A stretch of 26,140 nt of DNA from an uncultured beta proteobacterium (GTDB lineage: Bacteria > Pseudomonadota > Gammaproteobacteria > Burkholderiales > Burkholderiaceae): the NCBI GenBank assembly GCA_903909925.1, contig CAIVXR010000064.1, positions 1-26,140 on the forward strand, given 5' to 3'. The notes beneath the pieces were generated by a model. It did no database searches, was not told the origin of the DNA, and was given only the letters and a program-made list of their open reading frames with translations. Numbering within the stretch: position 1 is the first letter of the stretch; every line of letters starts with the position of its first letter. The position numbers and the translations under genes are program-made. This document shows, piece by piece, positions 7,950-15,823 of the stretch.

Positions 7950-9667
7950 GCACCATCCCAACTGTTAATACCGATATCTTGATTCTAGGTTCCGGAGGCG
8001 CAGGCCTTTTTGCTGCCTTACATGCACACCAAGAAAATCCCAACTTAGATATCACGATCGCAGTGAAGGGTTTACTAGGTAAGTCTGGTTGCACACGCAT
8101 GGTTCAGGGTGGTTACAACGTGGCTTTAGCCGAAGGGGATTCTGTTGAGCGCCATTTTATGGATACGATTGAGGGTGGCAAATGGCTCTGTGATCAAGAT
8201 CTAGCCTGGACACTGGTAACCAAAGCAGTTGAACGTATTCATGAGTTAGAAAATGAACTGGGCTGCTTCTTTGATCGCAATCCTGATGGTACAGTCCATC
8301 AAAAAGCATTTGCTGGCCAAACGTTTGATCGTACGGTTCACAAGGGTGACTTAACCGGCATTGAAATTATCAATCGGCTGGCCGAGCAAGTATGGGCACG
8401 AGGAATCAATCGTCTTGAAGAGCACCGCGCGATTGAATTAATACATAGCAAGGATGGCAAGTCTTTAGCAGGTGTCTTGATGCTCAATATGCAAACTGGC
8501 CAATTTGTATTGGTACGTGCCAAAGCTGTCTTACTAGCCACTGGTGGTGGCCCAACAATGTACAAATACCATACTCCTTCGGGAGATAAGAGTTGTGATG
8601 GCCTAGCAATGGCTCTGCGTGCTGGCCTTACTTTACGTGATATGGAAATGGTGCAGTTTCATCCTACGGGATTATTAGCTGGTCCTGGCACACGTATGAC
8701 AGGTACTGTTATCGAGGAAGGCTTGCGAGGCGCTGGTGGATATTTGCTGAATGGTAATCAAGAGCGCTTTATGGGTAACTATGATTCACGCAACGAGCGC
8801 GCTACAAGGGATATTGTTTCTAGATCTATTAATTCAGAAATTCGGGCCGGGCGCGCAACTCCTAATGGCGGCGTTTATATTCAAATGAGCCATTTAGGTC
8901 CTGAGAATGTACGCAAACTATTTAAGGGCATGGTTGAGCGCTGCGCTGATAGTGGATTTGATTTGACTAAAGATTTAGTGGAGGTTGTACCGACAGCGCA
9001 CTATATGATGGGCGGCCTAGTCTTTAAGAAGGATTGCACGACTGATTTGCCAGGACTATTTGCTGCTGGTGAAGATACGGGTGGAGTGCATGGTGCCAAT
9101 CGCTTGGGTGGCAATGGTGTTGCCAACTCCACTGTATTTGGCGGTGTCGCAGGAGAATCGATGGCTCGCTGGGTGTCATCACAACAGCTAAATGAATTCA
9201 ATATGGATGAAATAATGGCAAGTATTCATGAGCATGAAGCACCATTACAAAAGCCACCTGGTGATATTGAGGCAATTCGGGATGCTTTAGCAGAGTGTAT
9301 GTGGGATGACGTTGGTATCTCAAGAACGCAAGAGAGTTTATTGCGCGCACGTCAAACCTTGAAGCAGTTGGCTTCCCAATTACATCAAATGGGTGTTGGA
9401 AATATTCAGCGGGAATACAGTAATACTTGGCAAGATTGGATGAACTTACAAAACCTGATTCTAGTTAGTCAATCTGTAACAGAAGCAGCGATTGCTAGAG
9501 AAAATTCAAGGGGCGCTCACTACCGAGAAGATTATCCTGAAGCAGGCTCGCTTGAAGGCTCTTATTACACAGCAGTCAGATTCAATCTAGGGGAATTGAG
9601 TATTGCAAATCTTCCCGTGCAATTTACGATGGTAAAACCTGGTCAAACAATCTTGGTTGAGGCTTAA
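7946..9667 (+). CDS. SDH/FRD-type flavoprotein with a Cys at the FAD-linking His site
   Basis: This 573-residue protein is the catalytic flavoprotein of the SdhA/FrdA family, oxidising succinate or reducing fumarate or a similar dicarboxylate. The N-terminal GSGGAG nucleotide loop lies at residues 15-20. Active-site residues are kept: H239 in QFHPTGL, R288 in ATRDIVSRS, H352 in PTAHYMMGG and R386 in HGANRLGGN. The family's C-terminal ENSRGAH motif is also present. The His that normally holds FAD covalently is absent; the aligned segment reads KSGCTRMVQGGY with C49 there. Bacterial FrdA variants lacking this His lose succinate oxidation but keep some fumarate reduction, so a reductive role or another substrate is plausible. 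Lying after the fumarase genes and not beside the Fe-S gene is unusual. Confidence 0.88.
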   Translation: MSTIPTVNTDILILGSGGAGLFAALHAHQENPNLDITIAVKGLLGKSGCTRMVQGGYNVALAEGDSVERHFMDTIEGGKWLCDQDLAWTLVTKAVERIHELENELGCFFDRNPDGTVHQKAFAGQTFDRTVHKGDLTGIEIINRLAEQVWARGINRLEEHRAIELIHSKDGKSLAGVLMLNMQTGQFVLVRAKAVLLATGGGPTMYKYHTPSGDKSCDGLAMALRAGLTLRDMEMVQFHPTGLLAGPGTRMTGTVIEEGLRGAGGYLLNGNQERFMGNYDSRNERATRDIVSRSINSEIRAGRATPNGGVYIQMSHLGPENVRKLFKGMVERCADSGFDLTKDLVEVVPTAHYMMGGLVFKKDCTTDLPGLFAAGEDTGGVHGANRLGGNGVANSTVFGGVAGESMARWVSSQQLNEFNMDEIMASIHEHEAPLQKPPGDIEAIRDALAECMWDDVGISRTQESLLRARQTLKQLASQLHQMGVGNIQREYSNTWQDWMNLQNLILVSQSVTEAAIARENSRGAHYREDYPEAGSLEGSYYTAVRFNLGELSIANLPVQFTMVKPGQTILVEA

Positions 9668-9678
9668 TCATTTTTGAT

Positions 9679-10419
9679 TTGATCGAACCTGGCCATTTTA
9701 TATTGGCAACCTTCATTATTTTCGGTGCCTATTTTATTTTCGGTATTTCAGGATTTGGTTCATCCATCATTTCAGTGCCATTGTTAGTACAGATGTATCC
9801 CCTAAAAACAGTAGTACCCATGATGGTTATTGTCGATATTTGTGCTTCTTTGTATGTCGGTAGGAAATCTTCTCAAGATGCCAAGCTAAAAGAGCTCACA
9901 TGGCTCTTCCCATTCAGTCTAATCGGGATGATTTTAGGAGTTGTATTGTTGGTGAAGGCGCCAAGTGAGCCACTATTAATTGCACTAGGATGTTTTGCCT
10001 TAATTAATGGCATTCGCGTCCTATGGCAAAGAAATTCAGAAATGGGCGATCCTATTAATAAGTGGTGGGCTGCTCCATTTGGCTTTCTAGGGGGCGTTTT
10101 CACTGCATTGTTTGCAACTGGTGGCCCAATTTATGTTTCCTATCTTAGCTTGCGCATTAAGGATCCAAGAGCCTTGCGTGCAACGATGGCATTAACGATT
10201 TTTATGTTGGCGTTTTTACGTCTCACTTTCATGTTAGTAACTGGCCTGATTTTACGTTGGCCGGTCATAGGCTTGGCGATTTGTTTAATGCCTGCTACTT
10301 TCCTTGGTATATGGTTGGGTACTCATGTGCATACTAAGTTAAGCGGCCCTGCTGTCAGGATAACTTTTGCAGCGATTCTGATTTTTTCTGGAACGATGCT
10401 GTTAATTCGTCAACTTTAG
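9679..10419 (+). CDS. TauE/SafE-family membrane permease
   Basis: A 246-residue membrane protein with about seven or eight hydrophobic segments and the family's FGISGFGSS near the N-terminus and FATGGPIYVSYL in the middle. Members export small anions such as sulfite, sulfoacetate or other organic acids, or are uncharacterised. The start is uncertain. TTG at 9679 lies 11 bases after the flavoprotein stop but has no good ribosome site, while a GAGG at 9659-9662 is ideally placed for a rare ATT at 9670. It is the last gene of the SDH/fumarase operon and ends at a bidirectional terminator. Its cargo could be a dicarboxylate or, given the sulfonate locus next door, sulfite. Confidence 0.75.
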   Translation: MIEPGHFILATFIIFGAYFIFGISGFGSSIISVPLLVQMYPLKTVVPMMVIVDICASLYVGRKSSQDAKLKELTWLFPFSLIGMILGVVLLVKAPSEPLLIALGCFALINGIRVLWQRNSEMGDPINKWWAAPFGFLGGVFTALFATGGPIYVSYLSLRIKDPRALRATMALTIFMLAFLRLTFMLVTGLILRWPVIGLAICLMPATFLGIWLGTHVHTKLSGPAVRITFAAILIFSGTMLLIRQL

Positions 10420-10425
10420 AAAAAT

Positions 10426-10453
10426 AAAAAGGCGAAGATATCCTCGCCTTTTT
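10426..10453. terminator. Bidirectional terminator between convergent genes
   Basis: AAAAAGGCGA (10426-10435) and TCGCCTTTTT (10444-10453) form a 10-bp stem around an 8-base loop, with A-run and T-run arms so that it works on both strands. It lies between the permease (plus) and the Bug receptor gene (minus), which converge here. Confidence 0.88.
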
Positions 10454-10472
10454 ATTGAGGTAAGTACTCTAT

Positions 10473-11459
10473 TTATTGAGCGCTGATATTTCTACCTTTA
10501 ATGACTTTTTCCCAAACTATAGATTCAGCCTTTACTTGAGATTCAAATTCTTTTTGGTTATTCACAACTGCAGTCAAGCCGTTCAAATCTAAACTTGTCT
10601 TTAAGGCGTCAGAATTCACTGCCTTAACAGTTGCAGCATAAATCTTATCGGTAATGACTTTAGGCGTGCTAGCTGGGGCAACCAAACCAAACCAACCAGT
10701 TGATTCAAATCCAGGGATTCCGGCCTCTGCAACTGTGGGTACATCAGGAAGTTGTTTGGAGCGTTTCAAGCTTGTAACTGCCAGAGGTTTGATTTGACCT
10801 GCTTTTGCAAATCCCGTAGCAGCCGTAAGATTGCCCACCATAAAATCAATTTGACCAGCCACTAAATCATTCAAGGCGGCAGATTCTCCTTTATAAGGAA
10901 TATGGGTGGCTGGAATTCCAGCTGTGTAAGTAAGATTCTCTTCTGCCATATGAACCTGGCTACCAATTCCAGCTGAGCCAAAATTGAGATCTTTGGTTTT
11001 AGCGTAGGCAATAAACTCAGCTAAATTTTTCACGGGTAATTTGGTGCTAACGGATAAAAGCATTGGACCACTTGCCACATTGGTGATGTAGACAAAGTCT
11101 TTGGCGTAATTGACGGGTAATTTCTTATAAAGATTTGGGTTAACGGTGAGCATACTTCCTGAGGCGAGCATGATGGTGTAGCCATCTGCAGCAGATTGCG
11201 CTACAAACTCAGCGGCAATATTGCCACCAGCGCCAGGCTTATTCTCGACAATGACATTTTGACCTAGGTCTTTTGTTAGCTGTTGTGCTAATAAGCGACC
11301 TAAAATATCTGTAGTGCCGCCTGCAGCAAAAGGAATAATGAGTTTGATGGGTTTAGTCGGCCAATTTTGTGCATAACTTAATGGCGATACAAGTAATAGG
11401 AATGCACTGGCGATCAAGATCGTTTTTCCACTGATTTTGCTAATTATTTTCTTAAGCAT
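10473..11459 (-). CDS. Periplasmic Bug/TctC-type receptor, likely for sulfolactate
   Basis: A 328-residue solute receptor of the tripartite tricarboxylate transporter (TTT) family. A signal peptide is clear: KK-containing start, hydrophobic core at about 13-27, and cleavage likely after SYA at about residue 30. The mature start QNWPTKPIKLI, then PFAAGGTTDILGR and ENKPGAGGNI, is the Bug signature whose loops hold a carboxylate of the ligand. The gene has GGGGG about nine bases before its ATG. It is transcribed away from the slcC operon, and in known sulfolactate loci the receptor of such a transporter is SlcH. The two membrane partners (SlcF/SlcG types) are not in the window, so it must share a TctAB elsewhere or act as a sensor. 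Confidence 0.85.
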   Translation of the reverse strand: MLKKIISKISGKTILIASAFLLLVSPLSYAQNWPTKPIKLIIPFAAGGTTDILGRLLAQQLTKDLGQNVIVENKPGAGGNIAAEFVAQSAADGYTIMLASGSMLTVNPNLYKKLPVNYAKDFVYITNVASGPMLLSVSTKLPVKNLAEFIAYAKTKDLNFGSAGIGSQVHMAEENLTYTAGIPATHIPYKGESAALNDLVAGQIDFMVGNLTAATGFAKAGQIKPLAVTSLKRSKQLPDVPTVAEAGIPGFESTGWFGLVAPASTPKVITDKIYAATVKAVNSDALKTSLDLNGLTAVVNNQKEFESQVKAESIVWEKVIKGRNISAQ

Positions 11460-11620
11460 GCGTTAATACCCCCAATAATTTGATCTTTGTATCTTATCTG
11501 TTTTTAGATATAAAAATTCAGTCTGTTTCTATTTAATAGTTATATGCTTATGTTCAATCGGTTGCGCCGCACCATGCATCGATGCTTGCAGCATCTCAAA
11601 TTCATCTATATGATATAGAT
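11460..11620. promoter_or_regulatory. Divergent control region between receptor and slcC operon
   Basis: This 161-base region must hold the promoters for both directions. It contains TATCT-6-AGATA (11495-11510), the palindrome GCATCGATGC (11576-11585), a GATGC-5-GCATC repeat (11581-11595) and the 17-bp palindrome at the slcC start. For slcC, TTGCAG at 11586-11591 and TATGAT at 11609-11614 are separated by exactly 17 bases. No clear -10/-35 pair was found for the receptor gene. Confidence 0.6.
11604..11620. promoter_or_regulatory. Perfect 17-bp palindrome, probable operator at slcC
   Basis: ATCTATAT and ATATAGAT flank a single central G at 11612, giving a perfect inverted repeat that ends at the base before the slcC ATG. 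It covers the -10 hexamer TATGAT (11609-11614), so a bound dimer would block RNA polymerase. AT-rich, TATA-containing palindromes of this size are common operators of HutC-subfamily GntR proteins, and such a regulator is the fifth gene of this operon. The link is inference. Confidence 0.55.
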
Positions 11621-12550
11621 ATGTCAGCTATTTTGATCTCTGAGTTCATTACAAGTCAAGCCTTAGAAACCCTGCGTTCTCAGCACCAGGTTGTTTACGA
11701 GCCAGATCTGTATAAAGATCGTCCAGCTTTGATTGCTGCGTTGCAAAATATTGAGGCGCTGATTGTTCGCAATCTCACTCAGGTAAATGAAGAAGTATTG
11801 ATGGGCGCTTCTAAGCTCAAGATAGTTGGTCGTTTAGGCGTAGGTCTGGAAAATATTGAATTGCCTGCCTGCGCTAAACGCAATATCAAAGTCATTCCAG
11901 CAACTGGTGCAAATGCTGAGTCTGTTGCTGAGTATGTTGTAGGTGCTGCAGTTGCATTAACCAGGGGATTTATTCCTGCCACGGCTGCAACACTAAAAGG
12001 CGAGTGGCCACGCCCACGCTTCTCTGGCTACCATGAGTTTTTGGGAAAGACGATTGGAATCGTTGGTTTTGGGAGTATTGGTAGGGTAGTAGCTAAGAAA
12101 GCTCATGCATTTGGCTTGCATTGTCTTGCATATGATCCGATGTTATCCGGCAGCCCTGTGGAGCTTGATGGATTTTCAGTGCCGCTACTCTCATTGGGCG
12201 ACCTGCTTGCAAAAAGTGATGTAGTTACCTTGCATCTTCCGTTTTTACCTGAAACTAAAAATCTATTTAATGCAGCCATTTTGGGCCAAATGAAAAATGG
12301 TGCCTGCCTCATTAATACTGCACGGGGCGGCATTGTTGATGAGAGGGCCCTTGTAGAGCATTTGCGCTCGGGGCATCTGGGTGGGGCTGCAATAGATGTA
12401 TTTGAGAGTGAGCCAGCAAAAGACTTGAGCCACTTTGTAGGCATAGAGAATCTCATTCTGACTCCTCATATAGCTGGTGTCACTCATGAAAGTAATGAGC
12501 GTGTTAGTCAAATGATTGCCGATGAAGTAAATCGGTTTTTTGGAGCATAA
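11621..12550 (+). CDS. slcC: (S)-sulfolactate dehydrogenase-like 2-hydroxyacid dehydrogenase
   Basis: A 309-residue NAD-dependent D-isomer-type hydroxyacid dehydrogenase of the phosphoglycerate dehydrogenase family. The NAD fold has GFGSIGR (G149, G151, G154) and D172 at the end of the second strand, favouring NAD over NADP. The catalytic trio is R235 in NTARGG, E264 in DVFESEP and H283 in TPHIAG. It lacks the ACT regulatory domain of SerA. In sulfolactate loci this protein is SlcC, oxidising (S)-sulfolactate to 3-sulfopyruvate. The ATG at 11621 was chosen over one at 11582, which would sit upstream of the -10 box. No ribosome site precedes it. As first gene of the operon it adjoins comC with no gap. 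Confidence 0.82.
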   Translation: MSAILISEFITSQALETLRSQHQVVYEPDLYKDRPALIAALQNIEALIVRNLTQVNEEVLMGASKLKIVGRLGVGLENIELPACAKRNIKVIPATGANAESVAEYVVGAAVALTRGFIPATAATLKGEWPRPRFSGYHEFLGKTIGIVGFGSIGRVVAKKAHAFGLHCLAYDPMLSGSPVELDGFSVPLLSLGDLLAKSDVVTLHLPFLPETKNLFNAAILGQMKNGACLINTARGGIVDERALVEHLRSGHLGGAAIDVFESEPAKDLSHFVGIENLILTPHIAGVTHESNERVSQMIADEVNRFFGA

Positions 12551-13558
12551 ATGAACTTATCCTACCAACAGATGCTTGATCTAGCTCTATCGGGTTTACG
12601 AGCTGCTGGCATTGGTGAAAAAGCGGCTTATGAGACAGCACAATTTTTAGCACTTGCTGAGCTTGATGGATTGGCATCGCACGGATTGGCCCGCGTAGCG
12701 CAATATGCAGGCCATGCTAAACATGGGCGTATTGAACTTTCACCAAAAATTAAAGTACGACCATTTAAAACTTCTGCTGCATTAGTAGATGCTTGTGATG
12801 GCCTTGCATTTCCGGCCTTACGCTTTGCTACAGACTTGTCTGTGAACCTAGCCTCTCAGACTGGAGTTGGTTTGGTCGCAGTGACGAATAGTCATCACTT
12901 TGGAGTAGCCGGGCACTTTACTGAGGCAGCAGCGCGCGCCGGATATATTTCATTGTTATTTGGCAATACACCCGCTGCTATGCCGATGGTTGGTGGTAGC
13001 AAAGCCATTTTTGGAACTAATCCTCTTGCTGCAGCATTTCCGGTGACCAACAGCGATCCTTTAGTCATTGATATGTCTCTGTCAGCAGTAGCCCGTGGCA
13101 AGTTATTGGTTGCGGCAAAGAAGGGCGAATCTATTCCAGAGGGATGGGCTTTAACAGCTGATGGCAAACCCACCACTGATCCTAATGAGGGGCTTAAAGG
13201 ATTAATGGTTCCGCTCGGCGGAGATAAGGGTGCTTTGCTTGCTTTGATTGTTGAGTTACTGGTTGTCGGTTTATCGGGAAGTCGCTTCTCTTATGAAGCA
13301 GATTCATTTTTTGATGCCAAGGGTAATCGTCCTCGAATTGGGCAGCTTTTATTAACAATTGATTCAGGGTTAGCGGGTAGTCAAGTCTTTGCAAATAAGA
13401 TGCAAGCACTTTTAAAAACTCTAGCATCAGATTCTGGAACCCGTGTTCCAGGACAAAGACGTTTTAAGCAACGTGCACTAGGCTTTAAACAGGGTGTCAA
13501 CGTTTCTGATGTAGTTGTAGAAGAAATTCAGACTGGCATTCGTCGGTTGTGGAGTTAA
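12551..13558 (+). CDS. comC: (R)-sulfolactate dehydrogenase-like enzyme (LDH2/ComC family)
   Basis: A 335-residue member of the malate/L-lactate dehydrogenase type 2 family, which uses NAD(P)H through a fold unlike the Rossmann fold. Family marks are SHGLARV at about 43-49 and the catalytic His in TNSHHFGVAGHF (H115/H116). GTNPLAAAFP and the DMSLSAVARGK stretch follow. In methanogens and sulfolactate degraders ComC reduces 3-sulfopyruvate to (R)-sulfolactate. Paired with SlcC it would act as a two-step racemase feeding the sulfo-lyase. Its ATG directly follows the slcC stop, with GGAG five bases upstream inside slcC. Without context it could be read as a ureidoglycolate or malate dehydrogenase. 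Confidence 0.82.
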   Translation: MNLSYQQMLDLALSGLRAAGIGEKAAYETAQFLALAELDGLASHGLARVAQYAGHAKHGRIELSPKIKVRPFKTSAALVDACDGLAFPALRFATDLSVNLASQTGVGLVAVTNSHHFGVAGHFTEAAARAGYISLLFGNTPAAMPMVGGSKAIFGTNPLAAAFPVTNSDPLVIDMSLSAVARGKLLVAAKKGESIPEGWALTADGKPTTDPNEGLKGLMVPLGGDKGALLALIVELLVVGLSGSRFSYEADSFFDAKGNRPRIGQLLLTIDSGLAGSQVFANKMQALLKTLASDSGTRVPGQRRFKQRALGFKQGVNVSDVVVEEIQTGIRRLWS

Positions 13559-13591
13559 TAGTCAATAAACGGGATTAAAGAGGAGAAGGTA

Positions 13592-13873
13592 ATGATCCAT
13601 TTTGTCGTGCATGAGCCAGGAGATGGCGTAGGCGTAGTGGTGGTTGAAGGCGTAAAAGCTGGAGATGATTTGATTGGTTGGGTGATGGATGGGGATTTAA
13701 CGCTCAATATGAAATCTGAGAGTGATATTCCGATTGGCCACAAAATTTCATTAAATGAATTTAAACCAGGTGATACGGTGATGAAGTATGGCGTGGATAT
13801 TGGCAAGGTTGTAGCTCCCATTAAAAAAGGTGAGCATCTCCATGTTCAAAACGTTAAAACGAAGCGCTGGTAA
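13592..13873 (+). CDS. suyA: (R)-sulfolactate sulfo-lyase, small subunit SuyA
   Basis: A 93-residue SAF-domain protein corresponding to the N-terminal domain of altronate/galactarate dehydratases. The opening MIHFVVHEPGDGVGV is the form known from SuyA proteins and unlike sugar-acid dehydratases, where this domain is normally fused to the large one. With SuyB it splits (R)-sulfolactate into pyruvate and sulfite. It has the best ribosome site of the operon, AGGAGAAGG at 13581-13589, which suggests high expression. It follows comC by 33 bases and precedes suyB by 41. Confidence 0.88.
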   Translation: MIHFVVHEPGDGVGVVVVEGVKAGDDLIGWVMDGDLTLNMKSESDIPIGHKISLNEFKPGDTVMKYGVDIGKVVAPIKKGEHLHVQNVKTKRW

Positions 13874-13914
13874 TCCAGGCTTTTATTCACCCATTCATTT
13901 AGAAAGAAAATAAG

Positions 13915-15087
13915 ATGATTAATTTGAAAGACGCGAGCTTCATGGGTTACCGCCGTGAAAATGGCCGCATGGGTATTCGCAACCACGTATTAATTTTACC
14001 TTTAGACGATTTATCTAACGCAGCTTGCGAAGCTGTAGCTAATAACATCAAAGGTACTCAGGCCATTCCTCACTCATATGGTCGCCTACAGTTTGGCGCT
14101 GACCTAGATCTGCACTTTCGTACTTTGATTGGTACTGGCACTAATCCAAACGTAGCTGCTGTAGTGGTGATTGGTATTGAGCCGCAGTGGACCAAAATTG
14201 TGGTTGATGGCATCAAGGCTTCTGGAAAGCCAGCAGAAGGTTTCTGGATTGAAGGTAACGGTGATACCGCTACGATTGCCTCTGCCAGTAAAGCTGCATA
14301 CCAAATGATGAAGCATGCCTCTAAGCAAAAGCGGGTCAAAGCGCCTTTATCTGAGCTTTGGGTATCTACTAAGTGCGGTGAATCTGATACGACCTCTGGT
14401 TGCGGTGCAAACCCAACTGTAGGAGATGCCTTTGACAAGCTTTATGACATTGGCTCTACCTTGGTTTTTGGCGAAACCACAGAGTTAACTGGTGGCGAAC
14501 ATTTAGTGGAAGCGCGTTGCCGTACTCCTGAGGTGAAGAAAAAGTTCCGTGAAATGTTCGATCGTTATCAAGATGTTATTGAACGTCACAAGACAAGTGA
14601 CTTATCTGACTCTCAGCCAACCAAAGGCAATATTGCTGGTGGTTTGACCACGATTGAGGAAAAAGCTTTAGGCAATATTCAGAAAATTGGTAAGAAATGT
14701 ATCGTAGATAGCGTCTTGGATAAGGGTGAAGAGCCTAAGATCCCAGGATTACACTTTATGGACTCTTCCTCAGCTGCTGCAGAGATGGTGACTTTATGCG
14801 CTGCTGCAGGATTTGCTGCTCACTTCTTCCCAACAGGCCAAGGTAATGTGATCGGCAATGCAATTCTTCCAGTAATCAAAATCTGCGCAAATCCAAAAAC
14901 AGTTCGCACCATGGGTGAGCATATTGACGTTGATGTATCCGGTCTTTTGCGTCGTGAAGAGAATATGGATCAGGCAGGCGATAAGTTATTAGAGTGCCTC
15001 TTGCGCACTGCTGATGGCGAGCTGACTGCTTCTGAAATTCTCGGTCATCGCGAATTCGTATTAACGCGTTTATACGAATCAGCTTAA
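13915..15087 (+). CDS. suyB: (R)-sulfolactate sulfo-lyase, large subunit SuyB
   Basis: The 390-residue catalytic subunit belongs to the UxaA/GarD C-terminal family, iron-dependent lyases. It carries GYRRENGRMGIRNH at the N-terminus, TKCGESDTTSGCGANPT in the middle, QPTKGNIAGGLTTIEEKA and FFPTGQGN later. The whole protein reads like known SuyB sequences, including the end HREFVLTRLYESA. It is expected to act in the cytoplasm with SuyA, releasing pyruvate for growth and sulfite, which is toxic and must be exported or oxidised. A plain altronate dehydratase is less likely because SlcC, ComC and an anion exporter surround it and no uronate genes do. Confidence 0.9.
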   Translation: MINLKDASFMGYRRENGRMGIRNHVLILPLDDLSNAACEAVANNIKGTQAIPHSYGRLQFGADLDLHFRTLIGTGTNPNVAAVVVIGIEPQWTKIVVDGIKASGKPAEGFWIEGNGDTATIASASKAAYQMMKHASKQKRVKAPLSELWVSTKCGESDTTSGCGANPTVGDAFDKLYDIGSTLVFGETTELTGGEHLVEARCRTPEVKKKFREMFDRYQDVIERHKTSDLSDSQPTKGNIAGGLTTIEEKALGNIQKIGKKCIVDSVLDKGEEPKIPGLHFMDSSSAAAEMVTLCAAAGFAAHFFPTGQGNVIGNAILPVIKICANPKTVRTMGEHIDVDVSGLLRREENMDQAGDKLLECLLRTADGELTASEILGHREFVLTRLYESA

Positions 15088-15097
15088 GACTTTCAGT

Positions 15098-15817
15098 ATG
15101 AAATCCCTGGCCGCTTATCAAGAGGTAAAGCAAAAGATTACCGAAGATTTGGTCAGGGGTCGCTACCCCATGGGGCAGGCATTACCTGCTGAAAAAGATT
15201 TATCTAAAGAGCTAGATGTTTCTATAGGAACTCTGCGTAAAGCAGTCGATGAGTTAGTTGCTGAAGGCATTGTCGTTCGTCGCCAAGGCAGGGGAACTTA
15301 TGTTGCCGAACATGATCTAAAGCGATCACTGTATTACTTTTTTCATGTTGTTCAACATGATGAAGAGCAAAAAGTAAATCCAAGAGTTGATCTAGTTTCA
15401 TTGACTACTGCAATTGCGAATAAAGAAGAGGCCAGTAAGCTTCAAATTAAAGAAGGTGCGGCCGTATGGCGCATAGTCAATTGTCTTTATTTAGACAATA
15501 AATGCATCATGATTGATCATATTACCTTGGATAAAAAGCGTTTTAAGAATTTAACTCGCATTGAGTTTGTAAATCGTGAGGGCAGTATCTATCAGTTATA
15601 TCAGGTGAAATATGGACAAACTGTTGTTCGTAGCAGTGAACGTTTACGTGCTGGTTTGGCTGGGAAGCAGCACGCTGAATGGCTGGGTTTAAAGCCTAAT
15701 TCACCAGTGTTAATGATCCGTAGGGTGGCATTAGGCATACAGGACGAACCTTTGGAGTGGCGTGTTTCTACTTTAAATACCACTTCACATGAATACTTTA
15801 GCGAGCTAGTGGTCTAA
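15098..15817 (+). CDS. GntR-family (HutC/UTRA) regulator of the sulfolactate operon
   Basis: A 239-residue transcription factor. The N-terminal winged helix (about 1-70) has the GntR pattern: LPAEKDLSKELDVSIGTLRKAVDELVAEGIVVRRQGRGTYV is split across recognition helix and wing. The C-terminal UTRA domain (about 85-235) binds a small ligand and ends in the typical LEWRVSTLN motif. Lying ten bases after suyB and six before the exporter gene, it most likely controls its own operon, with sulfolactate or sulfopyruvate as effector. The palindrome at 11604-11620 is the obvious operator candidate. No ribosome site is evident, so translation may depend on suyB. Repressor action is inferred from subfamily behaviour. 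Confidence 0.87.
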   Translation: MKSLAAYQEVKQKITEDLVRGRYPMGQALPAEKDLSKELDVSIGTLRKAVDELVAEGIVVRRQGRGTYVAEHDLKRSLYYFFHVVQHDEEQKVNPRVDLVSLTTAIANKEEASKLQIKEGAAVWRIVNCLYLDNKCIMIDHITLDKKRFKNLTRIEFVNREGSIYQLYQVKYGQTVVRSSERLRAGLAGKQHAEWLGLKPNSPVLMIRRVALGIQDEPLEWRVSTLNTTSHEYFSELVV

Positions 15818-15823
15818 GAATAT

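Noticed and set aside
12103..12456. Open frame of 117 codons on the minus strand inside slcC
   Set aside because: It lies fully within slcC, whose catalytic motifs are intact, and has no recognisable domain or ribosome site.
11621..12550. Serine-biosynthesis phosphoglycerate dehydrogenase (serA)
   Set aside because: No ACT domain, only 309 residues, and co-transcription with comC and suyAB point to SlcC.
13592..15087. Altronate dehydratase for hexuronate breakdown
   Set aside because: The proteins read like SuyA and SuyB, the two domains are separate genes, and the neighbours are sulfonate-type dehydrogenases and an exporter, with no uronate genes.
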